From Ariolimax columbianus (taxonomy: Eukaryota; Mollusca; Gastropoda; Stylommatophora; Arionidae), in contig JAVGWX010000012.1 in assembly GCA_036924085.1 (NCBI GenBank), forward strand, positions 4,083,249 through 4,147,248: a stretch of 64,000 nt of DNA, written 5' to 3'. Below the pieces are notes generated by a model. That model had not been told where the DNA came from. It ran no database searches and worked only from the letters and a program-made list of their open reading frames with translations. Made by a program: the position numbers and the translations under genes. Positions 11,898 through 26,578 of the stretch are shown here, piece by piece (position 1 is the stretch's first letter; each line of letters starts with the position of its first letter).

Positions 11898-14800
11898 GAT
11901 CACCAAACCTGAACAGAGTGATAACAAAACATTCACCACACCTGAAGAGCGTGATCACAAAACATTCACCAAACCTGAACAGAGTGATAACAAAACATTC
12001 ACCACACCTGAAGAGCGTGATCACAAAACATTCACCAAACCTGAACAGAGTGATCACAAAACATTCACCACACCTGAAGAGCGTGATCACAAAACATTCA
12101 CCAAACCTGAACAGAGTGATCACAAAACATTCACCACACCTGAACAGAGTGATCACAAAACATTCACCACACCTGAAGAGAGTGATCACAAAACATTCAC
12201 CACACCTGAAGAGCGTGATCACAAAACATTCACCAAACCTGAACAGAGTGATCACAGAACATTAACCACACCTGAAGAGCGTGACCACAAAACATTCACC
12301 AAACCTGAACAGAGTGATCAAAAAACATTCACCAAACCTGAACAGAGTGATAACAAAACATTCACCAAACCTGAACAGAGTGATAACAAAACATTCACCA
12401 CACCTGAAGAGCGTGATCACAAAACATTCACCAAACCTGAACAGAGTGATTACAAAACATTTACCACACCTGAAGAGCGTGATCAAGAAACATTCACCAA
12501 ACCTGAACAGAGTGATCACAAAACATTCACCACACCTGAAGAGCGTGATCACAAAACATTCACCAAACCTGAACAGAGTGATCACAAAACATTCACCACA
12601 CCTGAAGAGAGTGATAACAAAACATTCACCACACCCGAAGAGCGTGATCACAAAACATTCACCAAACCTGAACAGAGTGATAACAAAACATTCACCACAT
12701 CTGAAGAGCGTGATCACAAAACATTCACCAAACCTGAACAGAGTGATAACAAAACATTCACCACACCTGAAGAGCGTGATCACAAAACATTCACCAAACC
12801 TGAACAGAGTGATCACAAAACATTCACCACACCTGAAGAGCGTGATCAAAAAACATTCACCAAACCTGAACAGAGTGATCACAAAACATTCACCACACCT
12901 GAAGAGAGTGATCACAAAACATTCACCACACTTGAAGAGAAAGATCACAAAACATTCACCACACCTGAAGAGAGTGATCACAAAACATTCACCACGCCTG
13001 AAGAGAGTGATCACAAAACATTCACCACACCTGAAGAGCGTGATCACAAAACATTCACCAAACCTGAACAGAGTGATCACAGAACATTCACCACACCTGA
13101 AGAGCGTGATCACAAAACATTCACCAAACCTGAACAGAGTGATCACCAAACCTGAACAGAGTGATAACAAAACATTCACCACACCTGAAGAGCGTGATCA
13201 CAAAACATTCACCAAACCTGAACAGAGTGATAACAAAACATTCACCACACCTGAAGAGCGTGATCACAAAACATTCACCAAACCTGAACAGAGTGATCAC
13301 AAAACATTCACCACACCTGAAGAGCGTGATCACAAAACATTCACCAAACCTGAACAGAGTGATCACAAAACATTCACCACACCTGAAGAGAGTGATCACA
13401 AAACATTCACCACACTTGAAGAGAAAGATCACAAAACATTCACCACACCTGAAGAGAGTGATCACAAAACATTCACCACACCTGAAGAGCGTGATAACAA
13501 AACATTCACCAAACCTGAACAGATTGATCACAGAACATACACCACACCTGAAGAGCGTGATCACAAAACATTCACCAAACCTGAACAGAGTGATCACAAA
13601 ACATTCACTAAACCTGAACAGAGTGATAACAAAACATTCACCACACCTGAAGAGCGTGATCACAAAACATTCACCAAACCTGAACAGAGTGATAACAAAA
13701 CATGCACCACACCTGAAGAGCGTGATCACAAAACATTCACCAAACCTGAACAGAGTGATCACAAAACATTCACCACACATGAAGAGCGTGAAAACTAAAC
13801 ATTCACCAAACCTGAACAGAGTGATCAAAAAACATTCACCACACCTGAAGAGAGTGATCACAAAACATTCACCACACTTGAAGAGAAAGATCACAAAACA
13901 TTCACCACACCTGAAGAGATTGATCACAAAACATTCACCAAACCTGAACAGAGTGATAACAAAACATTCACCACACCCGAAGAGCGTGATCACAAAACAT
14001 TCACCAAACCTGAACAGAGTGATAACAAAACATTCACCACACCTGAAGAGCGTGATCACAAAACATTCACCAAACCTGAACAGAGTGATCACAAAACATT
14101 CACCACACCTGAAGAGCGTGATCACAAAACATTCACTAAACCTGAATAGAGTGATCACAAAACATTCACCACACCTGAAGAGAGTGATCACAAAAGATTC
14201 ACCACACTTGAAGAGAAAGATCACAAAACATTCACCACACCTGAAGAGAGTGATCACAAAACATTCACCACACCTGAAGAGCGTGATCACAAAACATTCA
14301 CCAAACCTGAACAGAGTGATCACAGAACATTCACCACCCCTGAAGAGCGTGATCACAAAACATTCACCAAACCCGAACAGAGTGATCACAAAACCTTCAC
14401 CAAACCTGAACAGAGTGATAATAAAACATTCACCACACCTGAAGAGCGTGATCACAAAACATTCACCAAACCTGAACAGAGTGATTACAAAACATTTACC
14501 ACACCTGAAGAGCGTGATCACAAAACATTCACCAAACCTGAACAGAGTGATCACAAAACATTCACCACACCTGAAGAGCGTGATCACAAAACATTCACCA
14601 AACCTGAACAGAGTGATCACAAAACATTCACCACACCTGAAGAGAGTGATCACAAAACATTCACCACACTTGAAGAGAAAGATCACAAAACATTCACCAC
14701 ACCTGAAGAGAGTGATCACAAAACATTCACCACACCTGAAGAGAGTGATAACAAAACATTCACCACACCCGAAGAGCGTGATCACAAAACATTCACCAAA

Positions 14801-17232
14801 CCTGAACAGAGTGATAACAAAACATTCACCACACCTGAAGAGCGTGATCACAAAACATTCACCAAACCTGAATAGAGTGATAACAAAACATTCACCACAC
14901 CTGAAGAGCGTGATCACAAAACATTCACCAAACCTGAACAGAGTGATCACAAAACATTCACCACACCTGAAGATCGTGATCAAAAAACATTCACCAAACC
15001 TGAACAGAGTGATCACAAAACATTCACCACACCTGAAGAGAGTGATCACAAAACATTCACCACACTTGAAGAGAAAGATCACAAAACATTCACCACACCT
15101 GAAGAGAGTGATCACAAAACATTCACCACACCTGAAGAGAGTGATCACAAAACATTCACCACACCTGAAGAGCGTGATCACAAAACATTCACCAAACCTG
15201 AACAGAGTGATCACAGAACATTCACCACACCTGAAGAGCGTGATCACAAAACATTCACCAAACCTGAACAGAGTGATCACCAAACCTGTACAGAGTGATA
15301 ACAAAACATTCACCACACCTGAAGAGCGTGATCACAAAACATTCACTAAACCTGAACAGAGTGATAACAAAACATTCACCACACCTGAAGAGCGTGATCA
15401 CAAAACATTCACCAAACCTGAACAGAGTGATCACAAAACATTCACCACACCTGAAGAGCGTGATCACAAAACATTCACCAAACCTGAACAGAGTGATCAC
15501 AAAACATTCACCACACCTGAAGAGAGTGATCACAAAACATTCACCACACTTGAAGAGAAAAATCACAAAACATTCACCACACCTGAAGAGAGGGATCACA
15601 AAACATTCACCACACCTGAAGAGCGTGATCACAAAACATTCACCAAACCTGAACAGAGTGATCACAGAACATTCACCACACCTGAAGAGCGTGATCACAA
15701 AACATTCACCAAACCTGAACAGAGTGATCACAAAACATTCACCAAACCTGAACAGAGTGATAACAAAACATTCACCACACCTGAAGAGCGTGATCACAAA
15801 ACATTCACCAAACCTGAACAGAGTGATAACAAAACATGCACCACACCTGAAGAGCGTGATCACAAAACATTCACCAAACCTGAACAGAGTGATCACAAAA
15901 CATTCACCACACCTGAAGAGCGTGATCACAAAACATTCACCAAACCTGAACAGAGTGATCACAAAACATTCACCACACCTGAAGAGAGTGATCACAAAAC
16001 ATTCACCACACCTGAAGAGAGTGATAACAAAACATTCACCACACCCGAAGAGCGTGATCACAAAACATTCACCAAACCTGAACAGAGTGATAACAAAACA
16101 TTCACCACACCTGAAGAGCGTGATCACAAAACATTCACCAAACCTGAATAGAGTGATAACAAAACATTCACCACACCTGAAGAGCGTGATCACAAAACAT
16201 TCACCAAACCTGAACAGAGTGATCACAAAACATTCACCACACCTGAAGAGCGTGATCAAAAAACATTCACCAAACCTGAACAGAGTGATCACAAAACATT
16301 CACCACACCTGAAGAGAGTGATCACAAAACATTCACCACACTTGAAGAGAAAGATCACAAAACATTCACCACACCTAAAGAGAGTGATCACAAAACATTC
16401 ACCACACCTGAAGAGAGTGATCACAAAACATTCACCACACCTGAAGAGCGTGATCACAAAACATTCACCAAACCTGAACAGAGTGATCACAGAACATTCA
16501 CCACACCTGAAGAGCGTGATCACAAAACATTCACCAAACCTGAACAGAGTGATCACAAAACATTCACCAAACCTGAACAGAGTGATAACAAAACATTCAC
16601 CACACCTGAAGAGCGTGATCACAAAACATTCACCAAACCTGAACAGAGTGATCACAAAACATTCACCACACCTGAAGATCGTGATCAAAAAACATTCACC
16701 AAACCTGAACAGAGTGATCACAAAACATTCACCACACCTGAAGAGAGTGATCACAAAACATTCACCACACTTGAAGAGAAAGATCACAAAACATTCACCA
16801 CACCTGAAGAGAGTGATCACAAAACATTCACCACACCTGAAGAGAGTGATCACAAAACATTCACCACACCTGAAGAGCGTGATCACAAAACATTCACCAA
16901 ACCTGAACAGAGTGATCACAGAACATTCACCACACCTGAAGAGCGTGATCACAAAACATTCACCAAACCTGAACAGAGTGATCACCAAACCTGTACAGAG
17001 TGATAACAAAACATTCACCACACCTGAAGAGCGTGATCACAAAACATTCACTAAACCTGAACAGAGTGATAACAAAACATTCACCACACCTGAAGAGAAT
17101 GATCACAAAACATTCACCACACCTGAAGAGCGTGATCACAAAACATTCACCAAACCTGAACAGAGTGATCACAGAACATTCACCACACCTGAAGAGCGTG
17201 ATCACAAAACATTCACCAAACCTGAACAGAGT
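11898..17232. repeat. First copy of 5335 bp duplicated satellite block
   Basis: The truncated units at 11898, 13141, 15275, 16980 and 17233 have the spacing series 1243, 2134, 1705, 253. The first three spacings recur exactly from 17233 (18476, 20610, 22315), so the whole block is repeated with an offset of 5335 bp. 5335 is not a multiple of 33 because the block contains four 22 bp units. Confidence 0.9.
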
Positions 17233-20200
17233 GATCACCAAACCTGAACAGAGTGATAACAAAACATTCACCACACCTGAAGAGCGTGATCACAAAACAT
17301 TCACCAAACCTGAACAGAGTGATAACAAAACATTCACCACACCTGAAGAGCGTGATCACAAAACATTCACCAAACCTGAACAGAGTGATCACAAAACATT
17401 CACCACACCTGAAGAGCGTGATCACAAAACATTCACCAAACCTGAACAGAGTGATCACAAAACATTCACCACACCTGAACAGAGTGATCACAAAACATTC
17501 ACCACACCTGAAGAGAGTGATCACAAAACATTCACCACACCTGAAGAGCGTGATCACAAAACATTCACCAAACCTGAACAGAGTGATCACAGAACATTAA
17601 CCACACCTGAAGAGCGTGACCACAAAACATTCACCAAACCTGAACAGAGTGATCAAAAAACATTCACCAAACCTGAACAGAGTGATAACAAAACATTCAC
17701 CAAACCTGAACAGAGTGATAACAAAACATTCACCACACCTGAAGAGCGTGATCACAAAACATTCACCAAACCTGAACAGAGTGATTACAAAACATTTACC
17801 ACACCTGAAGAGCGTGATCAAGAAACATTCACCAAACCTGAACAGAGTGATCACAAAACATTCACCACACCTGAAGAGCGTGATCACAAAACATTCACCA
17901 AACCTGAACAGAGTGATCACAAAACATTCACCACACCTGAAGAGAGTGATAACAAAACATTCACCACACCCGAAGAGCGTGATCACAAAACATTCACCAA
18001 ACCTGAACAGAGTGATAACAAAACATTCACCACATCTGAAGAGCGTGATCACAAAACATTCACCAAACCTGAACAGAGTGATAACAAAACATTCACCACA
18101 CCTGAAGAGCGTGATCACAAAACATTCACCAAACCTGAACAGAGTGATCACAAAACATTCACCACACCTGAAGAGCGTGATCAAAAAACATTCACCAAAC
18201 CTGAACAGAGTGATCACAAAACATTCACCACACCTGAAGAGAGTGATCACAAAACATTCACCACACTTGAAGAGAAAGATCACAAAACATTCACCACACC
18301 TGAAGAGAGTGATCACAAAACATTCACCACGCCTGAAGAGAGTGATCACAAAACATTCACCACACCTGAAGAGCGTGATCACAAAACATTCACCAAACCT
18401 GAACAGAGTGATCACAGAACATTCACCACACCTGAAGAGCGTGATCACAAAACATTCACCAAACCTGAACAGAGTGATCACCAAACCTGAACAGAGTGAT
18501 AACAAAACATTCACCACACCTGAAGAGCGTGATCACAAAACATTCACCAAACCTGAACAGAGTGATAACAAAACATTCACCACACCTGAAGAGCGTGATC
18601 ACAAAACATTCACCAAACCTGAACAGAGTGATCACAAAACATTCACCACACCTGAAGAGCGTGATCACAAAACATTCACCAAACCTGAACAGAGTGATCA
18701 CAAAACATTCACCACACCTGAAGAGAGTGATCACAAAACATTCACCACACTTGAAGAGAAAGATCACAAAACATTCACCACACCTGAAGAGAGTGATCAC
18801 AAAACATTCACCACACCTGAAGAGCGTGATAACAAAACATTCACCAAACCTGAACAGATTGATCACAGAACATACACCACACCTGAAGAGCGTGATCACA
18901 AAACATTCACCAAACCTGAACAGAGTGATCACAAAACATTCACTAAACCTGAACAGAGTGATAACAAAACATTCACCACACCTGAAGAGCGTGATCACAA
19001 AACATTCACCAAACCTGAACAGAGTGATAACAAAACATGCACCACACCTGAAGAGCGTGATCACAAAACATTCACCAAACCTGAACAGAGTGATCACAAA
19101 ACATTCACCACACCTGAAGAGCGTGAAAACTAAACATTCACCAAACCTGAACAGAGTGATCACAAAACATTCACCACACCTGAAGAGAGTGATCACAAAA
19201 CATTCACCACACTTGAAGAGAAAGATCACAAAACATTCACCACACCTGAAGAGATTGATCACAAAACATTCACCAAACCTGAACAGAGTGATAACAAAAC
19301 ATTCACCACACCCGAAGAGCGTGATCACAAAACATTCACCAAACCTGAACAGAGTGATAACAAAACATTCACCACACCTGAAGAGCGTGATCACAAAACA
19401 TTCACCAAACCTGAACAGAGTGATCACAAAACATTCACCACACCTGAAGAGCGTGATCACAAAACATTCACTAAACCTGAATAGAGTGATCACAAAACAT
19501 TCACCACACCTGAAGAGAGTGATCACAAAAGATTCACCACACTTGAAGAGAAAGATCACAAAACATTCACCACACCTGAAGAGAGTGATCACAAAACATT
19601 CACCACACCTGAAGAGCGTGATCACAAAACATTCACCAAACCTGAACAGAGTGATCACAGAACATTCACCACCCCTGAAGAGCGTGATCACAAAACATTC
19701 ACCAAACCCGAACAGAGTGATCACAAAACCTTCACCAAACCTGAACAGAGTGATAATAAAACATTCACCACACCTGAAGAGCGTGATCACAAAACATTCA
19801 CCAAACCTGAACAGAGTGATTACAAAACATTTACCACACCTGAAGAGCGTGATCACAAAACATTCACCAAACCTGAACAGAGTGATCACAAAACATTCAC
19901 CACACCTGAAGAGCGTGATCACAAAACATTCACCAAACCTGAACAGAGTGATCACAAAACATTCACCACACCTGAAGAGAGTGATCACAAAACATTCACC
20001 ACACTTGAAGAGAAAGATCACAAAACATTCACCACACCTGAAGAGAGTGATCACAAAACATTCACCACACCTGAAGAGAGTGATAACAAAACATTCACCA
20101 CACCCGAAGAGCGTGATCACAAAACATTCACCAAACCTGAACAGAGTGATAACAAAACATTCACCACACCTGAAGAGCGTGATCACAAAACATTCACCAA

Positions 20201-22400
20201 ACCTGAATAGAGTGATAACAAAACATTCACCACACCTGAAGAGCGTGATCACAAAACATTCACCAAACCTGAACAGAGTGATCACAAAACATTCACCACA
20301 CCTGAAGATCGTGATCAAAAAACATTCACCAAACCTGAACAGAGTGATCACAAAACATTCACCACACCTGAAGAGAGTGATCACAAAACATTCACCACAC
20401 TTGAAGAGAAAGATCACAAAACATTCACCACACCTGAAGAGAGTGATCACAAAACATTCACCACACCTGAAGAGAGTGATCACAAAACATTCACCACACC
20501 TGAAGAGCGTGATCACAAAACATTCACCAAACCTGAACAGAGTGATCACAGAACATTCACCACACCTGAAGAGCGTGATCACAAAACATTCACCAAACCT
20601 GAACAGAGTGATCACCAAACCTGTACAGAGTGATAACAAAACATTCACCACACCTGAAGAGCGTGATCACAAAACATTCACTAAACCTGAACAGAGTGAT
20701 AACAAAACATTCACCACACCTGAAGAGCGTGATCACAAAACATTCACCAAACCTGAACAGAGTGATCACAAAACATTCACCACACCTGAAGAGCGTGATC
20801 ACAAAACATTCACCAAACCTGAACAGAGTGATCACAAAACATTCACCACACCTGAAGAGAGTGATCACAAAACATTCACCACACTTGAAGAGAAAGATCA
20901 CAAAACATTCACCACACCTGAAGAGAGGGATCACAAAACATTCACCACACCTGAAGAGCGTGATCACAAAACATTCACCAAACCTGAACAGAGTGATCAC
21001 AGAACATTCACCACACCTGAAGAGCGTGATCACAAAACATTCACCAAACCTGAACAGAGTGATCACAAAACATTCACCAAACCTGAACAGAGTGATAACA
21101 AAACATTCACCACACCTGAAGAGCGTGATCACAAAACATTCACCAAACCTGAACAGAGTGATAACAAAACATGCACCACACCTGAAGAGCGTGATCACAA
21201 AACATTCACCAAACCTGAACAGAGTGATCACAAAACATTCACCACACCTGAAGAGCGTGATCACAAAACATTCACCAAACCTGAACAGAGTGATCACAAA
21301 ACATTCACCACACCTGAAGAGAGTGATCACAAAACATTCACCACACCTGAAGAGAGTGATAACAAAACATTCACCACACCCGAAGAGCGTGATCACAAAA
21401 CATTCACCAAACCTGAACAGAGTGATAACAAAACATTCACCACACCTGAAGAGCGTGATCACAAAACATTCACCAAACCTGAATAGAGTGATAACAAAAC
21501 ATTCACCACACCTGAAGAGCGTGATCACAAAACATTCACCAAACCTGAACAGAGTGATCACAAAACATTCACCACACCTGAAGAGCGTGATCAAAAAACA
21601 TTCACCAAACCTGAACAGAGTGATCACAAAACATTCACCACACCTGAAGAGAGTGATCACAAAACATTCACCACACTTGAAGAGAAAGATCACAAAACAT
21701 TCACCACACCTAAAGAGAGTGATCACAAAACATTCACCACACCTGAAGAGAGTGATCACAAAACATTCACCACACCTGAAGAGCGTGATCACAAAACATT
21801 CACCAAACCTGAACAGAGTGATCACAGAACATTCACCACACCTGAAGAGCGTGATCACAAAACATTCACCAAACCTGAACAGAGTGATCACAAAACATTC
21901 ACCAAACCTGAACAGAGTGATAACAAAACATTCACCACACCTGAAGAGCGTGATCACAAAACATTCACCAAACCTGAACAGAGTGATCACAAAACATTCA
22001 CCACACCTGAAGATCGTGATCAAAAAACATTCACCAAACCTGAACAGAGTGATCACAAAACATTCACCACACCTGAAGAGAGTGATCACAAAACATTCAC
22101 CACACTTGAAGAGAAAGATCACAAAACATTCACCACACCTGAAGAGAGTGATCACAAAACATTCACCACACCTGAAGAGAGTGATCACAAAACATTCACC
22201 ACACCTGAAGAGCGTGATCACAAAACATTCACCAAACCTGAACAGAGTGATCACAGAACATTCACCACACCTGAAGAGCGTGATCACAAAACATTCACCA
22301 AACCTGAACAGAGTGATCACCAAACCTGTACAGAGTGATAACAAAACATTCACCACACCTGAAGAGCGTGATCACAAAACATTCACTAAACCTGAACAGA
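17233..22400. repeat. Second copy of the 5335 bp satellite block
   Basis: Near-identical to 11898-17232. One clear difference is A at 13779 versus C at 19114 (offset 5335). Sequence downstream of about 22400 diverges from what follows the corresponding point in copy one. The similarity implies a recent duplication or an assembly artefact. Confidence 0.88.
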
Positions 22401-24705
22401 GTGATAACAAAACATTCACCACACCTGAAGAGCGTGATCACAAAACATTCACCAAACCTGAACAGAGTGATCACAAAACATTCACCACACCTGAAGAGCG
22501 TGATCACAAAACATTCACCAAACCTGAACAGAGTGATCACAAAACATTCACCACACCTGAAGAGAGTGATCACAAAACATTCACCACACTTGAAGAGAAA
22601 GATCACAAAACATTCACCACACCTGAAGAGAGGGATCACAAAACATTCACCACACCTGAAGAGCGTGATCACAAAACATTCACCAAACCTGAACAGAGTG
22701 ATCACTGAACATTCACCACACCTGAAGAGCGTGATCACAAAACATTCACCAAACCTGAACAGAGTGATCACAAAACATTCACCAAACCTGAACAGAGTGA
22801 TAACAAAACATTCACCACACCTGAAGAGCGTGATCACAAAACATTCACCAAACCTGAACAGAGTGATCACAAAACATTTACCACACCTGAAGAGCGTGAT
22901 CACAAAACATTCACCAAACCTGAACAGAGTGATCACAAAACATTCACCACACCTGAAGAGAGTGATCACAAAACATTCACCACACCTGAAGAGAGTGATA
23001 ACAAAACATTCACCACACCCGAAGAGCGTGATCACAAAACATTCACCAAACCTGAACAGAGTGATAACAAAACATTCACCACACCTGAAGAGCGTGATCA
23101 CAAAACATTCACCAAACCTGAATAGAGTGATAACAAAACATTCACCACACCTGAAGAGCGTGATCACAAAACATTCACCAAACCTGAACAGAGTGATCAA
23201 TAAACATTCACCACACCTGAAGAGCGTGATCAAAAAACATTCACCAAACCTGAACAGAGTGATCACAAAACATTCACCACACCTGAAGAGAGTGATCACA
23301 AAACATTCACCACACTTGAAGAGAAAGATCACAAAACATTCACCACACCTGAAGAGAGTGATCACAAAACATTCACCACACCTGAAGAGAGTGATCACAA
23401 AACATTCACCACACCTGAAGAGCGTGATCACAAAACATTCACCAAACCTGAACAGAGTGATCACAGAACATTCACCACACCTGAAGAGCGTGATCACAAA
23501 ACATTCACCAAACCTGAACAGAGTGATCACAAAACATTCACCAAACCTGAACAGAGTGATAACAAAACATTCACCACACCTGAAGAGCGTGATCACAAAA
23601 CATTCACCAAACCTGAACAGAGTGATAACAAAACATGCACCACACCTGAAGAGCGTGATCACAAAACATTCACCAAACCTGAACAGAGTGATCACAAAAC
23701 ATTCACCACACCTGAAGAGCGTGATCACAAAACATTCACCAAACCTGAACAGAGTGATCACAAAACATTCACCACACCTGAAGAGAGTGATCACAAAATA
23801 TTCACCACACTTGAAGAGAAAGATCACAAAACATTCACCACACCTGAAGAGAGTGATCACAAAACATTCACCACACCTGAAGAGCGTGATCACAAAACAT
23901 TCATCAAACCTGAACAGAGTGATCACAGAACATTCACCACACCTGAAGAGCGTGACCACAAAACATTCAACAAACCTGAACAGAGTGATCACAAAACATT
24001 CACCAAACCTGAACAGAGTGATAACAAAACATTCACCACACCCGAAGAGCGTGATCACAAAACATTCACCAAACCTGAACAGAGTGATAACAAAACATTC
24101 ACCACACCTGAAGAGCGTGATCACAAAACATTCACCAAACCTGAACAGAGTGATCACAGAACATACACCACACCTGAAGAGCGTGATCACAAAACATTCA
24201 CCAAACCTGAACAGAGTGATCACAAAACATTCACCAAACCTGAACAGAGTGATAACAAAACATTCACCACACCTGAAGAGCGTGATCACAAAACATTCAC
24301 CAAACCTGAACAGAGTGATAACAAAACATTCACCACACCTGAAGAGCGTGATCACAAAACATTCACCAAACCTGAACAGAGTGATCACAAAACATTCACC
24401 ACACCTGAAGAGCGCGATCACAAAACATTCACCAAACCTGAACAGAGTGATCACAGAACATTCACCACACCTGAAGAGCGTGACCACAAAAAATTCACCA
24501 AACCTGAACAGAGTGATCACAAAACATTCACCAAACCTGAAAAGAGTGATAACAAAACATTCACCACACCCGAAGAGCGTGATCACAAAACATTCACCAA
24601 ACCTGAACAGAGTGATAACAAAACATTCACCACACCTGAAGAGAGTGATCACAAAACATTCACCACACCTGAAGAGCGTGATCACAAAACATTCACCACA
24701 CCTGC

Positions 24706-24829
24706 AAGTGCTGCAATGGACAAGAGCAAATAGAACATCATCTTCTTGGACTGCCATCAGCAGAAAGTGAGAAGTAACAAATACCACCATATGAACCCCC
24801 CCCCCCCCCCCACCCCCACCCCTCTCCAC
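24706..24829 (+). pseudogene. Possible LINE C-terminal Cys/His tail remnant, then poly-C
   Basis: Directly after the last satellite unit the plus strand reads CKCCNGQEQIEHHLLGLP. This resembles the Cys/His tail (CxCGxxxxxxEHLLxxCP) that follows RNase H in LINE polymerases, as in the copies at 45240 and 50250. The stretch is too short to be sure. A poly-C tract with a few A interruptions follows at 24797-24822. Confidence 0.3.
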
Positions 24830-25375
24830 CGCCTTCAAGACTCCACCACATTGGCAATACCCTCCTTGGAGAAACAAAACAACCAAATAAAACATACACA
24901 TTCCACTACCTGACATAGATGAAAGAAAAGAGAAAACAAAGTTGTCCAGGGATAGCAAAAGTCAATCAAAAGTTGTGGGTGGTGGATATACAAATAATTT
25001 ATCTGTGAATGAACGCTTCAGGAGTTTAAGGGGAGATAATAGAGGTGGAAAGGACACAGTCTCAGAAGGTAACCCAACATGATTACGATACATGCAATGA
25101 GCTGGAGCCCACTGGGAAGAAGACGAATGGAGAGGACAAGGAAACCTGGTAAGAAACGGTATAAGAAAATATTGCGGTCTTGTAGTCAGAACTCAAGACG
25201 AAGGCACATAATTGGAAAGCACCAACTGTGACCCTGCGATCCTGTGGGAGCCAGCTGGATGACGGATGGTCATTATAGGGTTCAATGGAATATATATTTG
25301 CCTTCTCTTTTGTCGGAGCAGGCCTTTTCACACAATTGGGTTAAGACATATACTTTAGTTCATCATCAGAGACAG
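24830..25375. other. No gene recognised
   Basis: Apparently single-copy sequence between the satellite edge and a 40 bp minisatellite. An 82-codon minus-strand frame at 25083-25331 has no motif or partner exon that I can support. Confidence 0.45.
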
Positions 25376-25690
25376 TTGAATGGTGAAATCTACTCTAGTT
25401 CGTAACCAGACACAGTTGAGTAAGGAAATCAGTAACTTCCGTGTGTCATTGGACCTATATGGGTGGTAAAATCTACTTTAGTGCGCCATCAGACACAGTT
25501 ACGTCAGTAAATCTACTTTAGTTGGCCACCAGACACAGCTGGGTTAGAAAATCTACTTTAGTGTGCCATCAGAAACAGTTCTGTTAGGAAATCTACTTTA
25601 GTGGACCATCAGACACAGTTGGGTGAGGAAATTTACTTTAGTGGGCCAGCAGACACATTTGGGTGAGGAAATAGACTTTCGTGCGTTTAT
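25376..25690. repeat. Minisatellite, about 40 bp unit, about 8 copies
   Basis: Imperfect units of the form AGGAAATCTACTTTAGTGGA plus CCATCAGACACAGTTGGGTG. Confidence 0.85.
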
Positions 25691-25716
25691 CTGAGTGGAG
25701 GTCCTTAATTTCAATC

Positions 25717-25993
25717 AATGACTCAGGACGGCGTGGGCTAGTGGTTAAGTGACACGGTTCACAACTCAAAGGTGCTGGGTTCGATCCCTATCACAGCACC
25801 AACCGTTACCCCAGGGAAGCAAACTCTTAGCAAATGCAGGAGGAAGAAGACCCTGACATAAAATGAATGCCGAAGTCGGATGCGCTGAGCCGATAGACGC
25901 AAAATACAAACTGCAGTGAAACGCACACCGCATTGGGGAATAGAAAAATAAAGCGAACGCAAAAAAAATTTATTAAAAAAGAAATAAATGACT
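25717..25993 (+). mobile_element. SINE family 1, tRNA-derived (plus copy)
   Basis: The head has GGCGTGGGCTAGTGGTTAAG (A box) and GGGTTCGATCCCTA (B box). The body contains GGGAAGCAAACTCTTAGC and AATGCCGAAGTCGGATG and ends AAAGCGAACGC with A-rich tails. AATGACT at 25717-25723 and again near 25987-25993 is a likely short target-site duplication. Confidence 0.85.
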
Positions 25994-26578
25994 TGATATA
26001 CTTGTTGTAACATGCATACATGTGGTATACATGCGGTATACATGCAGTATGCATGCGGTATACATGCGGTAACATCTTCAATATTTATCTTTCTCGGTTG
26101 TCCTCTTGCCATTAAGCGATACTGTCTGGTGTTACAGGCTTGAGCTACATGTTATATTTGTTGCCCGAAGCTACCCGTGTGAGTTCTCCGGTCATCACCA
26201 TCTGTTGCTCAGAGAGTCTGACACGCTTATTCATATGTCACCATAAGGCACTTTGATGAAGAGAAACCTTAATCCTCCAAGAAGTAGCACAATAATTCAT
26301 TTCGCAATAAACTCACCCTAATGAGAACCATTGGGGTAGGTTTTTAGACAGTCGTATCATGTTTCCAAATAATGTATCTCTGCATCTTTTATTGTATAGA
26401 AGAGAAGTGCATTGACTCAAAAAAAAAAAAAAAGGTTAAACTCTACCGAACATTGTTCAGTTCAAGTGCCATCTTTGTATCGAAGGTCGACTGCCATGGA
26501 CCTACATTGTTCTCTTACATTGGCTCTTTCCATTTTGCCAGACGATAGTAATTGTGCTTTGAAGAAAAAGGGAAGTAA
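25994..26578. other. No gene recognised; short GTATACATGC repeats
   Basis: Five or six imperfect repeats of about 10-11 bp (GTATACATGCG) lie at 26012-26072. The remainder is AT-rich, with a poly-A run near 26420, and shows no supported exon. Confidence 0.5.

Larger units (their letters stand above)
7746..24705. repeat. Main 33 bp satellite array, about 17 kb
   Basis: Over 500 tandem 33 bp units of two main alternating types, one ending CCACACCTGAAGAGCGT and one CCAAACCTGAACAGAGT, each beginning GATCACAAAACATT. Alternation gives a 66 bp dimer in much of the array. Nine units are truncated to 22 bp by loss of AAAACATTCAC, at 9863, 11898, 13141, 15275, 16980, 17233, 18476, 20610 and 22315. The distances between successive truncated units are all 33n+22. 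Because the unit is 11 codons long, both strands show ORFs up to 996 codons (plus-strand frames reading DHKTFTTPEER or ITKHSPHLKSV). Frame changes at each 22 bp unit and occasional stops argue against coding. Confidence 0.95.

Noticed and set aside
7796..24770. Very long ORFs (up to 996 codons) encoding 11-residue repeats, on the plus strand and, with other frames, on the minus strand
   Set aside because: They follow from a 33 bp period without stops. Frames shift at every 22 bp unit, comparable ORFs exist on the opposite strand, substitutions show no codon-position bias by eye, and there is no credible start or splice structure.
22295..24958. 887-codon minus-strand ORF with a hydrophobic N-terminus resembling a signal peptide
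   Set aside because: The N-terminal part is read from unique sequence and a poly-C tract (giving poly-Gly), and the rest is the satellite. I see nothing beyond chance openness.
25083..25331. 82-codon minus-strand frame with RRVTVGAFQL, considered as another protease exon
   Set aside because: No neighbouring exon or family cysteine/catalytic motif supports it.
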